From an uncultured Oxalobacteraceae bacterium (GTDB taxonomy: Bacteria > Pseudomonadota > Gammaproteobacteria > Burkholderiales > Burkholderiaceae_D), in assembly GCA_903862415.1 (NCBI GenBank), contig CAIOYD010000044.1:62001-126000 (forward strand): a stretch of 64,000 bases of DNA, given 5' to 3'. The notes beneath the pieces were generated by a model that saw only the letters and a list, made by a program, of their open reading frames with translations, had not been told where the DNA came from and did no database searches. The position numbers and the translations under genes are program-made. This document shows, piece by piece, positions 1 through 8,467 of this stretch. The stretch's first letter is position 1. Each line of letters opens with the position of its first letter.

Positions 1-2
1 AT

Positions 3-1301
3 GCAGTTCAGGGCATGCTGGGTGCGCTTGATCAAACTTTTTTAATTAAAATTCTGGATGCGCTCGCTGAGCAGGATGGTGCTGCTTTGCTCGCCGTTGC
101 CGACCAGATGGCCACACGCAGCCTGTCTTATAAAGCGGCGCTGCAAGATCTGGCGACCTTGTTGCATCAGTTGAGTATCGCCCAGCTGGTGCCGGCGGGG
201 ATTGCGGCTGATTTGCCGGAACGGGCGGAAATTATTCGTTTGGCGGCCCTGTTTGAGCCAGAGCAAATTCAACTGTTTTATCAGATTGCTGTTCATGGTC
301 GCAATGAATTGGGACTGGCACCGGATGAATATGCCGGCTTCAGTATGACTTTACTGCGCATGCTGGCGTTTCGCCCTTTAAGCAATGACAGCACCGCGAT
401 GTTATCGGCGCCACCGGCCAAAGCGGCTGGTAATATAAGCAGTCAGGCGCGTGCGGCTGTTGCCGCTAAGCCGACCGCAGTAGCTTCGACAGCGCCGCCA
501 GTTGCTGCCAGTCCTGTACGTTCAGCACCGGCGATGGTAACGGATGCGGCAGTGAGCAATAATGCCACCGCACCCAAACTCAGTCCGGCGATGGCTGCCT
601 TAGAAGCTCTCACTGGTCGTCGTGGCGCAGGGCGCAGTCCAGCGGCATCTGCTGCAGTACCTGCCGCTGCACCCGCTTCTGTGCCAGCGGTGCCCGCACC
701 AACGCCACCATCTTCTACTCCACCATGGGAAGAGCTGGATCAGGCAGAATTTTCCAGCGCGGCTGAAAAAAAAACTGAATTAATTGCCCAGCCTGAAATC
801 GGTCGTGAAAATCCACCGGAAAAAGCGATCGCAGAAAACGTCATGCCACCGGCGTTTGTACCTCCGGAACTTCCTCCGCCACCATTGGTCGAGGGAGTCA
901 TGCAGGTCGATGGCAATCTGTGGGATGGCCACTGGCCTGATCTGAGCGCCAAACTACCATTGCGTGGCGTGGCCCAGCAGCTGGCCTTGCAGAGTGAATT
1001 GCTTGGATGTGAAGTTACTCCGCAAGCTATTAACCTGACTTTGCGGGTGCCACTGGAAACCCTGTTGACTGCTGGCAGTGCCGATAAATTGGCGACTGCT
1101 CTGGGCGAATTATTTACCTTGCCGGTCAAGATCACGACAGAAATCGGCGCTGTGCAAAGAACTGCCCATGCTGCTGCTGTGGTTGACCGGGCAGTGCGGC
1201 AGGATGCGGCCGAGGTGGCGATTAAAAGCGATCCGCTGGTGCAAAACTTACTGCGTGACTTTGGTGCCACGATAGTTGCCGGTTCGATCCGGCCGATCTG
1301 A
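3..1301 (+). CDS. dnaX: DNA polymerase III subunit gamma/tau, 3' part
   Basis: This is the clamp-loader subunit of the replicative polymerase. The gene is cut by the window start: the reading frame is open from base 3 with no start signal, and the AAA+ ATPase domains lie outside. The first ~110 residues match the DnaX collar domain (domain III), with the stretch VQGMLGALDQ. An Ala/Pro-rich linker follows (roughly residues 130-310), then a C-terminal tau-type domain (about residues 310-430) that would bind the polymerase alpha subunit. A run of nine A at 766-774 lies in the linker, and a -1 slip there meets TGA at 776-778, so a short gamma form is possible. ybaB and recR follow, the classic bacterial gene order. 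The identity is firm; the frameshift is inferred. Confidence 0.93.
   Translation, partial: AVQGMLGALDQTFLIKILDALAEQDGAALLAVADQMATRSLSYKAALQDLATLLHQLSIAQLVPAGIAADLPERAEIIRLAALFEPEQIQLFYQIAVHGRNELGLAPDEYAGFSMTLLRMLAFRPLSNDSTAMLSAPPAKAAGNISSQARAAVAAKPTAVASTAPPVAASPVRSAPAMVTDAAVSNNATAPKLSPAMAALEALTGRRGAGRSPAASAAVPAAAPASVPAVPAPTPPSSTPPWEELDQAEFSSAAEKKTELIAQPEIGRENPPEKAIAENVMPPAFVPPELPPPPLVEGVMQVDGNLWDGHWPDLSAKLPLRGVAQQLALQSELLGCEVTPQAINLTLRVPLETLLTAGSADKLATALGELFTLPVKITTEIGAVQRTAHAAAVVDRAVRQDAAEVAIKSDPLVQNLLRDFGATIVAGSIRPI
766..778 (+). other. Possible dnaX slippage site (A9 run plus -1 stop)
   Basis: In the dnaX frame the codons read GAA AAA AAA ACT. The nine A residues give an A AAA AAA heptamer. 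After a -1 shift, or one extra transcribed A, the next codons are AAC and TGA, which end the protein at once. This resembles the known routes to the gamma subunit: ribosomal frameshifting in E. coli and transcript slippage in Thermus. I see no clear stimulatory hairpin or upstream Shine-Dalgarno element, which favours slippage or a weak event. Confidence 0.5.
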
Positions 1302-1354
1302 TATCCGCAAGTGGCTGAACTTATTTTTTATTTTGTAAAGACAGGAGAAATGCA

Positions 1355-1675
1355 ATGATGAAGGGACAATTGGCAGGTTTGATGAAGCAGGCGCAAGCCA
1401 TGCAGGACAATATGAAAAAAGCGCAGGACCAACTCGCACTCATTGAAGTCGAAGGTCAGTCCGGTGCTGGTCTGGTAAAAGTTATCATGACCTGCAAGCA
1501 TGATGTGAAACGCATTACCATCGATCCTTCGCTGTTGGGTGATGATAAAGATATGCTCGAAGATCTGGTGGCCGCTGCCGTCAATGATGCCGTACGCAAG
1601 GCTGAAGCCACTTCCCAGGAAAAAATGTCGGGACTGACTTCCGGTTTGCCACCTGGTTTTAAATTGCCGTTCTGA
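1355..1675 (+). CDS. ybaB: YbaB/EbfC family nucleoid-associated protein
   Basis: A 106-residue protein of the YbaB/EbfC family: small dimeric DNA-binding proteins that coat the nucleoid and often sit beside recR. The N-terminal half is an amphipathic helix rich in Met, Gln and Lys ([17 protein letters not shown]). The family signature [18 protein letters not shown] follows, then the DPSLL segment and a C-terminal helix. Length is normal for the family. A purine-rich ribosome site (AGGAG) precedes ATG 1355. It lies between dnaX and recR, with only 9 nt to recR, so co-transcription is likely. Confidence 0.95.
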   Translation: MMKGQLAGLMKQAQAMQDNMKKAQDQLALIEVEGQSGAGLVKVIMTCKHDVKRITIDPSLLGDDKDMLEDLVAAAVNDAVRKAEATSQEKMSGLTSGLPPGFKLPF

Positions 1676-1684
1676 CGCCATTCA

Positions 1685-2281
1685 ATGAAAAAACCAGCCA
1701 GTTTTGAAGCGTTGGTGGAAGCGTTGCGACGGCTGCCGGGCGTCGGTCCCAAATCGGCACAGCGGATGGCTTATCACCTGTTACAGCATGATCGCGATGG
1801 TCTGAGTTTTCTTGCTCAGGCCTGTAGTGAAGCTGTCACACATATTCATCACTGCGCGCTGTGCAATACCTTCACCGAGCTCGAGGTGTGTGAAATCTGC
1901 ACCGATGCCGCCCGCGACACCGGTGTTCTGTGTATTGTGGAAACGCCGGCTGATTTGCTGATGATAGAACAGACCATGACCTTTAAAGGGTTGTACTTTG
2001 TGTTAATGGGACGGCTGTCACCGCTCGATGGGGTGGGGCCGCAGGATATTCATCTGGCCAAACTGCTGCAGCGTGCTTCCGATGGTGTTGTCAGGGAAGT
2101 TATTCTGGCGACCAACTTCACCAATGAAGGTGAAGCCACCGCACATTATTTAGGTACTACTCTCAAAGCCCGTGGGCTCACGGTGACACGTCTGGCACGT
2201 GGTGTTCCGATGGGTGGCGAGCTCGAATATGTCGATGCCGGTACGCTGGCCCGCGCCATGTTAGACCGGCGCTCAACCTGA
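1685..2281 (+). CDS. recR: Recombination mediator protein RecR
   Basis: RecR works with RecF and RecO to load RecA onto single-stranded gaps during recombinational repair. The 198-residue product has the expected order of parts: an N-terminal helix-hairpin-helix ([20 protein letters not shown]), a four-cysteine zinc finger (CALC and CEIC pairs near residues 58-72), a Toprim domain beginning [15 protein letters not shown], and a conserved C-terminal segment with [16 protein letters not shown]. Length is typical. It follows ybaB closely and probably shares its transcript. Confidence 0.97.
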   Translation: MKKPASFEALVEALRRLPGVGPKSAQRMAYHLLQHDRDGLSFLAQACSEAVTHIHHCALCNTFTELEVCEICTDAARDTGVLCIVETPADLLMIEQTMTFKGLYFVLMGRLSPLDGVGPQDIHLAKLLQRASDGVVREVILATNFTNEGEATAHYLGTTLKARGLTVTRLARGVPMGGELEYVDAGTLARAMLDRRST

Positions 2282-2288
2282 ATCTGTC

Positions 2289-3542
2289 ATGAATTCAACT
2301 CTCAAGCCGGAAGGCTTTGGCCCGCTCAAGGGTATCAAGGTACTCGAATTAGGCACCCTCATTGCCGGACCATTTTGTGCACGCATGCTGGCCGAATTTG
2401 GTGCGACCGTCATTAAAATTGAGTCGCCGGAAAACGGCGATCCGTTACGTCAGTGGCGGGTTTTAAAAGAGGGCACTTCGTTGTGGTGGAGTGTGCAGGC
2501 ACGCAACAAGCAAAGCATTACCCTGAATCTCAAAGATGCGCGCGCCCAGGATATAGCCCGTCAGCTGGCGCTCGATGCCGACATTATTATTGAAAATTAT
2601 CGCCCCGGTGTGCTGGAAAAATGGCAACTGGGCTATGAACAGCTGCAAGCCATTAATCCGGCGCTGATCATGGTGCGCATTTCCGGCTATGGCCAGACCG
2701 GTCCCTTAAGTGGTATGCCGGGCTTTGGCGCGATTGGTGAATCCATGGGAGGTTTGCGTTATGTTTCCGGCCATGCGGATCGTCCGCCGGTGCGGGTAGG
2801 AGTTTCTATCGGCGATTCATTAGCCGCGCTGCATGGCGTGACCGGTGCCATGATGGCGCTGCGTCATCGCGACATGACCGGCGGCCGCTGGAATGGCAAG
2901 ACTGGAGCCGAATCGGTCGCCGGTGTGGGGCAGATGGTGGATGTGGCGTTGTATGAATCGGTGTTCAATATGATGGAGTCACTGGTGCCGGAATACGATG
3001 TCGCCGGCGTGGTGCGTGAACGTACCGGCGGTGCCTTGCCCGGCATTGTGCCATCGAATACCTACACCTGTGCGGCGAATGAAAACATCGTCATTGCCGG
3101 TAATGGCGACGCCATTTTCAAACGCCTGATGCAGGCCATAGGACGTGACGATCTGGCGGATGATCCGGAACTGATCAAGAACGATGGCCGGGTGCCGCGC
3201 ACGGCCGAAATTGATGCCGCCATCCAGCAATGGTGTAGCACGCAAACGATAGAGCAGGCACTGGCGATTTTGCAGGCCGCCGATGTTCCGGTCGGTAAAA
3301 TTTATTCTGTTGCAGACATGATGACGGACCCGCAATTTTTGGCCCGCAATATGTTTGAACAACACCATTTTAACGACGGCAGTCCGGTCAAGCTCCCTGC
3401 CATCAGCCCGAAAATGTCGGTGACTCCGGGACAAACCCGCTGGCTCGGCCCCAAACTGGGTGAGCATACTCATGCGGTGTTGCGCGATCTTGGGTACAGC
3501 GATGAGCAGATTTTGCAGTTGCAACAACAACATGTGATTTAA
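2289..3542 (+). CDS. CaiB/BaiF family CoA-transferase
   Basis: A class III CoA-transferase of 417 residues, which moves CoA between carboxylic acids. The family start is clear (GIKVLELGTLIAGPFCARML, then GATVIKIESPENGD), as is the conserved RISGYGQTGP segment that precedes the glycine loop. An extra stretch (RWNGKTGAESVAGVG, near residues 200-215) sits before the usual QMVDVALYES motif and looks like a lineage insertion. The substrate cannot be told from sequence. The gene begins 7 nt after recR and ends 10 nt before dnaQ, so it appears to be embedded in the recR-dnaQ transcription unit. Confidence 0.9.
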   Translation: MNSTLKPEGFGPLKGIKVLELGTLIAGPFCARMLAEFGATVIKIESPENGDPLRQWRVLKEGTSLWWSVQARNKQSITLNLKDARAQDIARQLALDADIIIENYRPGVLEKWQLGYEQLQAINPALIMVRISGYGQTGPLSGMPGFGAIGESMGGLRYVSGHADRPPVRVGVSIGDSLAALHGVTGAMMALRHRDMTGGRWNGKTGAESVAGVGQMVDVALYESVFNMMESLVPEYDVAGVVRERTGGALPGIVPSNTYTCAANENIVIAGNGDAIFKRLMQAIGRDDLADDPELIKNDGRVPRTAEIDAAIQQWCSTQTIEQALAILQAADVPVGKIYSVADMMTDPQFLARNMFEQHHFNDGSPVKLPAISPKMSVTPGQTRWLGPKLGEHTHAVLRDLGYSDEQILQLQQQHVI

Positions 3543-3552
3543 GGTAAATCTT

Positions 3553-4266
3553 ATGCGTCAAATAGTCTTGGATACGGAAACCACCGGTTTGAACCCACGC
3601 ACCGGTGATCGGGTGATTGAAATCGGTTGTGTCGAAATGGTTAATCGTAAATTAACCGGCAATAATTTTCATGTGTATATCAATCCTGAGCGGGATTCTG
3701 ATCCGCGGGCGCTGGAAATTCACGGCCTGACGACGGAATTTTTGTCTGACAAGCCCAGGTTTGCTGAAATTGCCCAAAGCATGATGGAGTATCTTCAGGG
3801 TGCCGAGCTGATTATTCATAATGCTTCCTTCGATATGGGTTTTTTGGATGCCGAGCTCGATAAACTAAAACTCCCCAGCCTGACCAGCCAGGTCGGGAAT
3901 GTGATCGATACGCTGGTTAAAGCCAAGGAAATGCATCCCGGTAAGCGTAATTCACTCGACGCCTTATGTGACCGTTACGGTATTTCCAATGCGCACCGGC
4001 AATTGCACGGCGCTTTACTGGATTCCGAACTGCTGGCCGATGTGTATCTGGCGATGTCACGCGGGCAAAACAGTTTCGTGATTGAAGAAGATGTCACGGC
4101 AGCGCAGACACAACACACCGAATCCACCCAGGAGCAGGTGATTGCCAGCATACTGGTGCGAACTGCTGATGAGCAGGAATTGGCGGCGCATGAACAGCTG
4201 TTAGCCGGATTGGACAAGGCTGTGCGCGGCAGTTGTATCTGGAATACGCCGGAAGTCGCAGAGTAA
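3553..4266 (+). CDS. dnaQ: DNA polymerase III epsilon subunit (3'-5' proofreading exonuclease)
   Basis: The proofreading exonuclease of the replicative polymerase, a DEDDh nuclease. The catalytic motifs are all present: ExoI as VLDTETTGLNP near residue 5, ExoII as HNASFDMGFLDAEL near residue 90, and ExoIII as HGALLDSELLADVY near residue 155, with the catalytic His and Asp. At 237 residues it has the C-terminal tail expected to bind the alpha subunit. It stands last in the block that starts with dnaX. The often adjacent rnhA is not present here. A 530-bp gene-free region follows. Confidence 0.95.
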   Translation: MRQIVLDTETTGLNPRTGDRVIEIGCVEMVNRKLTGNNFHVYINPERDSDPRALEIHGLTTEFLSDKPRFAEIAQSMMEYLQGAELIIHNASFDMGFLDAELDKLKLPSLTSQVGNVIDTLVKAKEMHPGKRNSLDALCDRYGISNAHRQLHGALLDSELLADVYLAMSRGQNSFVIEEDVTAAQTQHTESTQEQVIASILVRTADEQELAAHEQLLAGLDKAVRGSCIWNTPEVAE

Positions 4267-4459
4267 TACTTTAGCGTCGCCGGGATGAATGATTGTTTAA
4301 CAGTAAGTTAGTTATTTAATTTATCATTTCATGTAAATGAAGCCGTTGTTTTAATCCATTATTTTTTAAAATAATGATTAAAGTGCGGTTTTTTTTTGCC
4401 GTTAATCCAAGTAAGACAGCACGTAAAAATAAATATTTAAATTATTTTTGTGATTTTTC

Positions 4460-4486
4460 TAAAGTCAGTGTTTTGGCTGCCGATAA
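4460..4486 (+). promoter_or_regulatory. Near-consensus sigma-28 (FliA) promoter
   Basis: TAAAGTCA, exactly 11 bases, then GCCGATAA. The enterobacterial FliA consensus is TAAAGTTT-N11-GCCGATAA, so 14 of 16 positions and the spacing match. It points toward flhD, whose ATG is about 310 bp downstream. No other GCCGATAA noticed in an intergenic stretch of this window has a matching -35 half. It would give either a long flhDC leader transcript or a separate small RNA. Confidence 0.75.
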
Positions 4487-4604
4487 CAACAGGCAAGGAA
4501 TGAATTTAAACGTTAATTTTTGTTAAATTGTTGATTTCATTAAGGTTTATTTCTTATTGCTGTAAGTCTGGAAATTGTTTTTTGTTACATTTAAATTTTC
4601 TTCT

Positions 4605-4626
4605 TTTGCATTTTTCGGAATGCAAA
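4605..4626 (+). promoter_or_regulatory. Perfect hairpin in flhDC leader
   Basis: TTTGCATT and AATGCAAA form a perfect 8-bp stem around a 6-nt TTTCGG loop, between the sigma-28 site and flhD. No U-run follows, so it is not a classic terminator. It may be an operator or a leader RNA structure. Confidence 0.45.
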
Positions 4627-4796
4627 TGTCTCCCCAACTGCTTTCTGTAGGTTAAATTCCTATGCGAAAGTAATTGTTGTTACCTACTGTAAATACAGTT
4701 TAGAACCTATTCTCAGTATTTTTCCCAAGTCCCACAATGTTTCTCACTGGCTACAAATTCAATTGTGCCAACTGTTAAATAAACGGGAGAAATACC

Positions 4797-5114
4797 ATGA
4801 CACCGAACGATATGATGGCAGAAATTCGTGATTCAAATCTGAGCTATCTCATGCTGGCTCAACAAATGATTCGTTCCGATAAAGTCACCGCAATTTTTCG
4901 TTTAGGCATCGGCAAGGAAATTGCTGACTTGATTGAAGGTTTAAATAACGCGCAAATTTTAAAGTTGGCTGGCTCCAACATGATGCTCGCACGTTTCCGC
5001 TTTGATGACAGTTCCATTCTGTGCATGCTTACCAATTACAACAAAGACCGCGCATTGGCACAATCGCACGCAGCCATTTTAATGGCGGGACAGTCGGTTG
5101 AAGAAATCAGCTGA
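4797..5114 (+). CDS. flhD: Flagellar transcriptional regulator FlhD
   Basis: FlhD joins FlhC in the FlhD4C2 complex that switches on class II flagellar genes. The 105-residue product matches the family over its whole length: an all-helical N-terminal part (SNLSYLMLAQQMIRSDKVTA), the FRLGIGKEIADLI segment and the C-terminal helix-turn-helix region around AQILKLAGSNMMLARFRF. A good ribosome site (GGGAG) precedes ATG 4797. flhC begins 38 bp downstream, the usual pair order. It probably responds to the sigma-28 promoter and other signals in the long leader. Confidence 0.96.
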   Translation: MTPNDMMAEIRDSNLSYLMLAQQMIRSDKVTAIFRLGIGKEIADLIEGLNNAQILKLAGSNMMLARFRFDDSSILCMLTNYNKDRALAQSHAAILMAGQSVEEIS

Positions 5115-5152
5115 AATTCGGTTGAACTTAGTGAATTATTAAGGAGCACGTC

Positions 5153-5704
5153 ATGGGTAAGAAAAGTGTGATTACTGAAGCGCATGAAATTCAACTGGCT
5201 ATCGAGCTGGTTAATTTGGGTGCACGCCTGCAGTTATTAGAATCTGAAACATCCTTATCCAGGGAACGTTTGCTCAAATTGTATAAAGAGTTAAAAGGTG
5301 TTTCGCCACCAAAAGGCATGTTGCCGTTTTCTACCGACTGGTTTTTGACCTGGCAGCCCAATATTCATGCCTCGCTGTTTATGAATATTCATAAATATCT
5401 GGTGGATCATGCCGAAGTCAAAGGCATTGAAGCCACGGTAAAAGCCTATAAATTGTATTTGGAACAAGTGCCGGTCAATCCTAATCAGGAACATGTATTG
5501 TCGCTGACGCGCGCCTGGACGTTGGTGCGGTTTTTCGAAAGCAAGATGCTGGCGCTGGCGTGTTGCAGTAAATGCCATGGCCAATTTGTTTCCTACAAAT
5601 ATGACTTGCATAAAAATTATGCCTGCGGCCTGTGCCATATGCCGTCGCGTGCAGGTAAGCTGAAAAAAGTCAAAGAAACAGCCGACTATGCTTTAGTCGC
5701 CTGA
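5153..5704 (+). CDS. flhC: Flagellar transcriptional activator FlhC
   Basis: The DNA-contacting partner of FlhD. The 183-residue product keeps the family's zinc-binding cysteines near the C terminus: C138 and C141 (CSKC; C137 is next to them) and C158 and C161 (CGLC). The helical N-terminal region (AIELVNLGARLQLLESET) and the SPPKGMLPFSTDWF segment are also typical. AAGGAG precedes ATG 5153. The gene ends 4 nt before the next start, so flhD, flhC and the methyltransferase-like gene may share a transcript. Confidence 0.96.
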   Translation: MGKKSVITEAHEIQLAIELVNLGARLQLLESETSLSRERLLKLYKELKGVSPPKGMLPFSTDWFLTWQPNIHASLFMNIHKYLVDHAEVKGIEATVKAYKLYLEQVPVNPNQEHVLSLTRAWTLVRFFESKMLALACCSKCHGQFVSYKYDLHKNYACGLCHMPSRAGKLKKVKETADYALVA

Positions 5705-5708
5705 CAAT

Positions 5709-6533
5709 GTGGCGCTGATATTGTCTCTGAATTCGAATTCCCTGATCAATAAAACACGGTCGGCAGGCAAACGGTTGCCGCCGGCCGTGCTTGCGTTGTT
5801 GATTCAATGTCTTTCCGTGCTGCTTGCTGTGTTGCCGGCAGCCGCGATTTTCCCTGACATCAACTTACTTGAAGGATTGATTCTGCAAGCCGTTATTACG
5901 GTGCTGCTGAGTTATTGCTTTCGGCTGGCATGGTGGTGGTATCTGATCCAGCCGCTGTTTCCTCTGGCCATTGTAGCCATGCTGTTCGTGGCGCTGCCTT
6001 CCTGGCTGTATCTGCTGGTTTTTTGTTGTTTGCTGTTTGTCTTCTGGTCAACTTTCCGTACCCAGGTGCCGTATTATCCCTCATCCCAAAAGGTTTGGGA
6101 GGTGGTCTTGCCGCTGGTTTCGGACTTGGTTAAGGACAAAGGCACGGTTTCGGTGATGGATATTGGCAGTGGCCTGGGAGGCTTGGTGCTGTATCTGGCA
6201 GGACATTATCCGCAAAGTCGCTTCGTTGGGGTGGAAATCGCACCGTTTCCCTGGTTGTTCAGTTATCTGCGCACCCTGGGACGGCAAAATCAGGCGCAAT
6301 TTTTACGTACTGACTACCAAAAAATGGATTTTTCTCAGTTTGATCTGGTGTTTGCCTACCTGTCACCTGCGGTAATGACGCCATTATGGAATAAAGCACA
6401 AACCGAAATGCGGCCGGGCAGTTTATTGGTGAGTTATGAATTTATTATCGATGGGGTAGCTCCAGACTTATCAATTTGTCTAGATAAAAAACAAGGAAAT
6501 GGAGCCAAAGTCTATATTTGGACCATGAAGTGA
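5709..6533 (+). CDS. Membrane-anchored class I SAM methyltransferase-like protein
   Basis: A 274-residue protein with two parts. Residues ~20-115 are strongly hydrophobic and hold three or four membrane segments. Residues ~140-270 look like a Rossmann methyltransferase: motif I is VSVMDIGSGLGGLVLYLAG, followed by RFVGVEIAPFPW with the acidic residue that would bind the SAM ribose. The target is unknown. GTG 5709 is the only reasonable start near flhC; the overlapping ATG at 5707 stops after three codons. Its place between flhC and motA hints at a link to motility, but this is only context. The base use does not stand out from its neighbours. Confidence 0.7.
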   Translation: MALILSLNSNSLINKTRSAGKRLPPAVLALLIQCLSVLLAVLPAAAIFPDINLLEGLILQAVITVLLSYCFRLAWWWYLIQPLFPLAIVAMLFVALPSWLYLLVFCCLLFVFWSTFRTQVPYYPSSQKVWEVVLPLVSDLVKDKGTVSVMDIGSGLGGLVLYLAGHYPQSRFVGVEIAPFPWLFSYLRTLGRQNQAQFLRTDYQKMDFSQFDLVFAYLSPAVMTPLWNKAQTEMRPGSLLVSYEFIIDGVAPDLSICLDKKQGNGAKVYIWTMK

Positions 6534-6620
6534 ATAAAATTAGAATTTTTTTATGGAAACACTGCGAATTTTAGTCTAACTTAAGTTGGTGAACTATAAC
6601 CTTTTTCAGGGAGCCTGCTT

Positions 6621-7481
6621 GTGTTAGTCATCGTTGGATACATCATCGTTTGTGGTTCGGTATTTGGCGGTTTTGCAATGGCCGGCGGTCATCTGGGCGC
6701 CCTTTTTCAGCCGCTGGAGTTGTTAATGATCGGTGGAGCGGCCGTGGGCGCCTCGATGGTTGGCAATAATCCCAAAACCTTAAAAGCGTCTATCAAAGCC
6801 TTGCCTGGTGTTTTAAAGGGTTCCAAATACTCGAAAACCATGTACATGCAGCTCATGACCATGCTTTTTGACGTGCTTAGCAAGGTGCGCAAGGAAGGTT
6901 TGATGTCGATTGAGGGCGATATTGAAAATCCGGAAGAAAGTCCGTTATTCAGCAAATATGAACTGGTGGTGCACGACCATCATTTAATGGAATTCATTTG
7001 CGATTATCTGCGCCTCATGGTCTCCGGCAACATGGATGCCTTTCAGATTGAAAATCTGATGGACAACGAAATAGAAACCCACCATATCGAAGCGCATGCT
7101 CCGGTCCATTTTGTGGCCAAACTCGGTGATGGTCTGCCGGCCTTCGGGATTGTGGCTGCGGTAATGGGGGTGGTGCATACCATGGAGTCGGTTGGTATTC
7201 CTCCGAATGAACTCGGTGAACTGATTGCGCATGCGCTGGTGGGAACTTTCCTGGGGATTTTGCTGGCTTATGGGTTTGTCGGACCTTTATCCGGATTGCT
7301 GGAGCAGCAGCTTGATGAATCCTCCAAAACCTTTCAGTGTGTCAAGGTAACTCTGTTAGCCAGTCTGAATGGCTTTGCACCAGCTCTGGCGATTGAATTT
7401 GGACGCAAAGTACTGTATTCGACAGAACGTCCTACCTTTGGTGAGCTCGAAGATCATATCAAGCAAAACAAATCGAAATAA
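6621..7481 (+). CDS. motA: Flagellar motor stator protein MotA
   Basis: MotA and MotB form the proton-driven stator in the inner membrane. The 286-residue product has the four membrane segments of the family. The third and fourth carry the conserved prolines in GDGLPAFGIVAAVMGVVHT and LLAYGFVGPLSGLLEQ, and the cytoplasmic loop before them has the charged residues that contact FliG. GTG 6621 is the start. The ATG at 6679 would remove the first membrane segment. motB follows after 19 bp. No clear sigma-28 promoter was found in the 87-bp upstream gap. Confidence 0.97.
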   Translation: MLVIVGYIIVCGSVFGGFAMAGGHLGALFQPLELLMIGGAAVGASMVGNNPKTLKASIKALPGVLKGSKYSKTMYMQLMTMLFDVLSKVRKEGLMSIEGDIENPEESPLFSKYELVVHDHHLMEFICDYLRLMVSGNMDAFQIENLMDNEIETHHIEAHAPVHFVAKLGDGLPAFGIVAAVMGVVHTMESVGIPPNELGELIAHALVGTFLGILLAYGFVGPLSGLLEQQLDESSKTFQCVKVTLLASLNGFAPALAIEFGRKVLYSTERPTFGELEDHIKQNKSK

Positions 7482-7500
7482 CTAAATAACAGGCGCAGTC

Positions 7501-8418
7501 ATGGCAAGCGAAGAGTTAAGACCAATTATCGTCAAGCGCATTAAAAAAGTGGCCGGCGGCCATCATGGTGGCGCCTGGAAGATTGCCTATGCCGATTTTG
7601 TTACGGCCATGATGGCGTTCTTTTTGCTGATGTGGTTACTCGGCTCGACCACTAAAGGTACTTTGCAGGGAATTGCGGAATATTTTCAGACACCGTTAAA
7701 GGTGGCACTGGCTGGTGGGGAAGGTTCGGGCGACAGTTCCAGTATTATTAAAGGTGGTGGTAAAGACATTACCGCTTCCGAGGGGCAGGTAAAAAAAAGT
7801 GATGCTGACCGTAATAAAAAAAATTACAACCTCAAAGACGCCGAAGCGGCACTGGCCTTGGCTGATGCAGCGCGATTGAAAGTATTGAAAGAAAAAATTG
7901 AAGCGGTCATTGAAGCCAGCCCGCTCCTCAAACAATATAAAAAACAGTTGTTGCTCGATATGACTACCGATGGTTTGCGCATACAGATAGTGGATGAACA
8001 AAACCGGCCGATGTTTGCCTCGGCCAAAGCTGATCTGGAACCGTATACCAAAGAGATTCTGCATGAAATTGGTAAGGCGCTCAATGAAGTGCCGAATAAA
8101 ATCAGTCTCTCCGGCCATACCGATGCGTCGTCGTATTCCAGCGGTGATCGCGGCTACAGTAACTGGGAATTATCGTCCGACAGGGCCAATGCCTCGCGCC
8201 GGGAATTGATTCTGGGTGGTATGGATGAAGATAAGGTATTGCGCGTGGTTGGTTTATCGTCCGCCGTGTTATTTAATAAAGAAGATCCGTTAGATCCGAT
8301 TAATCGCCGTATCAGTATCATTGTCATGAACAAGCAGGCCGAATTGTCGGCCTCGCAGGATGGTGGTTCCATCCAAGTGGCTGATGACGCCACAGTGAAA
8401 ACTCAGCCGGCTGAGTAA
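7501..8418 (+). CDS. motB: Flagellar motor stator protein MotB
   Basis: The peptidoglycan-anchored stator subunit. Residues ~27-50 form the single membrane helix (KIAYADFVTAMMAFFLLMWL), with the essential proton-carrying aspartate at D32, the same number as in E. coli. A flexible region (residues 75-150) contains Lys/Asn stretches encoded by A-rich DNA. Residues ~165-280 form an OmpA-like peptidoglycan-binding domain (SLSGHTDASSY and NRRISIIV). Length 305 is normal. It is in step with motA upstream and the CheZ-like gene downstream. Confidence 0.97.
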   Translation: MASEELRPIIVKRIKKVAGGHHGGAWKIAYADFVTAMMAFFLLMWLLGSTTKGTLQGIAEYFQTPLKVALAGGEGSGDSSSIIKGGGKDITASEGQVKKSDADRNKKNYNLKDAEAALALADAARLKVLKEKIEAVIEASPLLKQYKKQLLLDMTTDGLRIQIVDEQNRPMFASAKADLEPYTKEILHEIGKALNEVPNKISLSGHTDASSYSSGDRGYSNWELSSDRANASRRELILGGMDEDKVLRVVGLSSAVLFNKEDPLDPINRRISIIVMNKQAELSASQDGGSIQVADDATVKTQPAE

Positions 8419-8467
8419 CACGTGGCATTGAACGGATGACTTATTGAGAGGCTAAGACAGGTAAATC

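Larger units (their letters stand above)
4267..4796 (+). promoter_or_regulatory. 530-bp gene-free leader upstream of flhDC
   Basis: No coding frame worth reporting was seen. The stretch is AT-rich and holds several signals. At 4357-4376 there is a 20-bp AT palindrome (9-bp arms CATTATTTT/AAAATAATG). A sigma-28-type promoter lies at 4460-4486, and a perfect 8-bp hairpin at 4605-4626. CTGTAAATACAG at 4687-4698 is a short palindrome. A Shine-Dalgarno sequence (CGGGAG) precedes flhD at 4797. The length fits the long, heavily regulated leader usual for the flagellar master operon. Confidence 0.7.

Noticed and set aside
4687-4698. CTGTAAATACAG as a LexA box
   Set aside because: LexA boxes need CTG-N10-CAG; this is CTG-N6-CAG.
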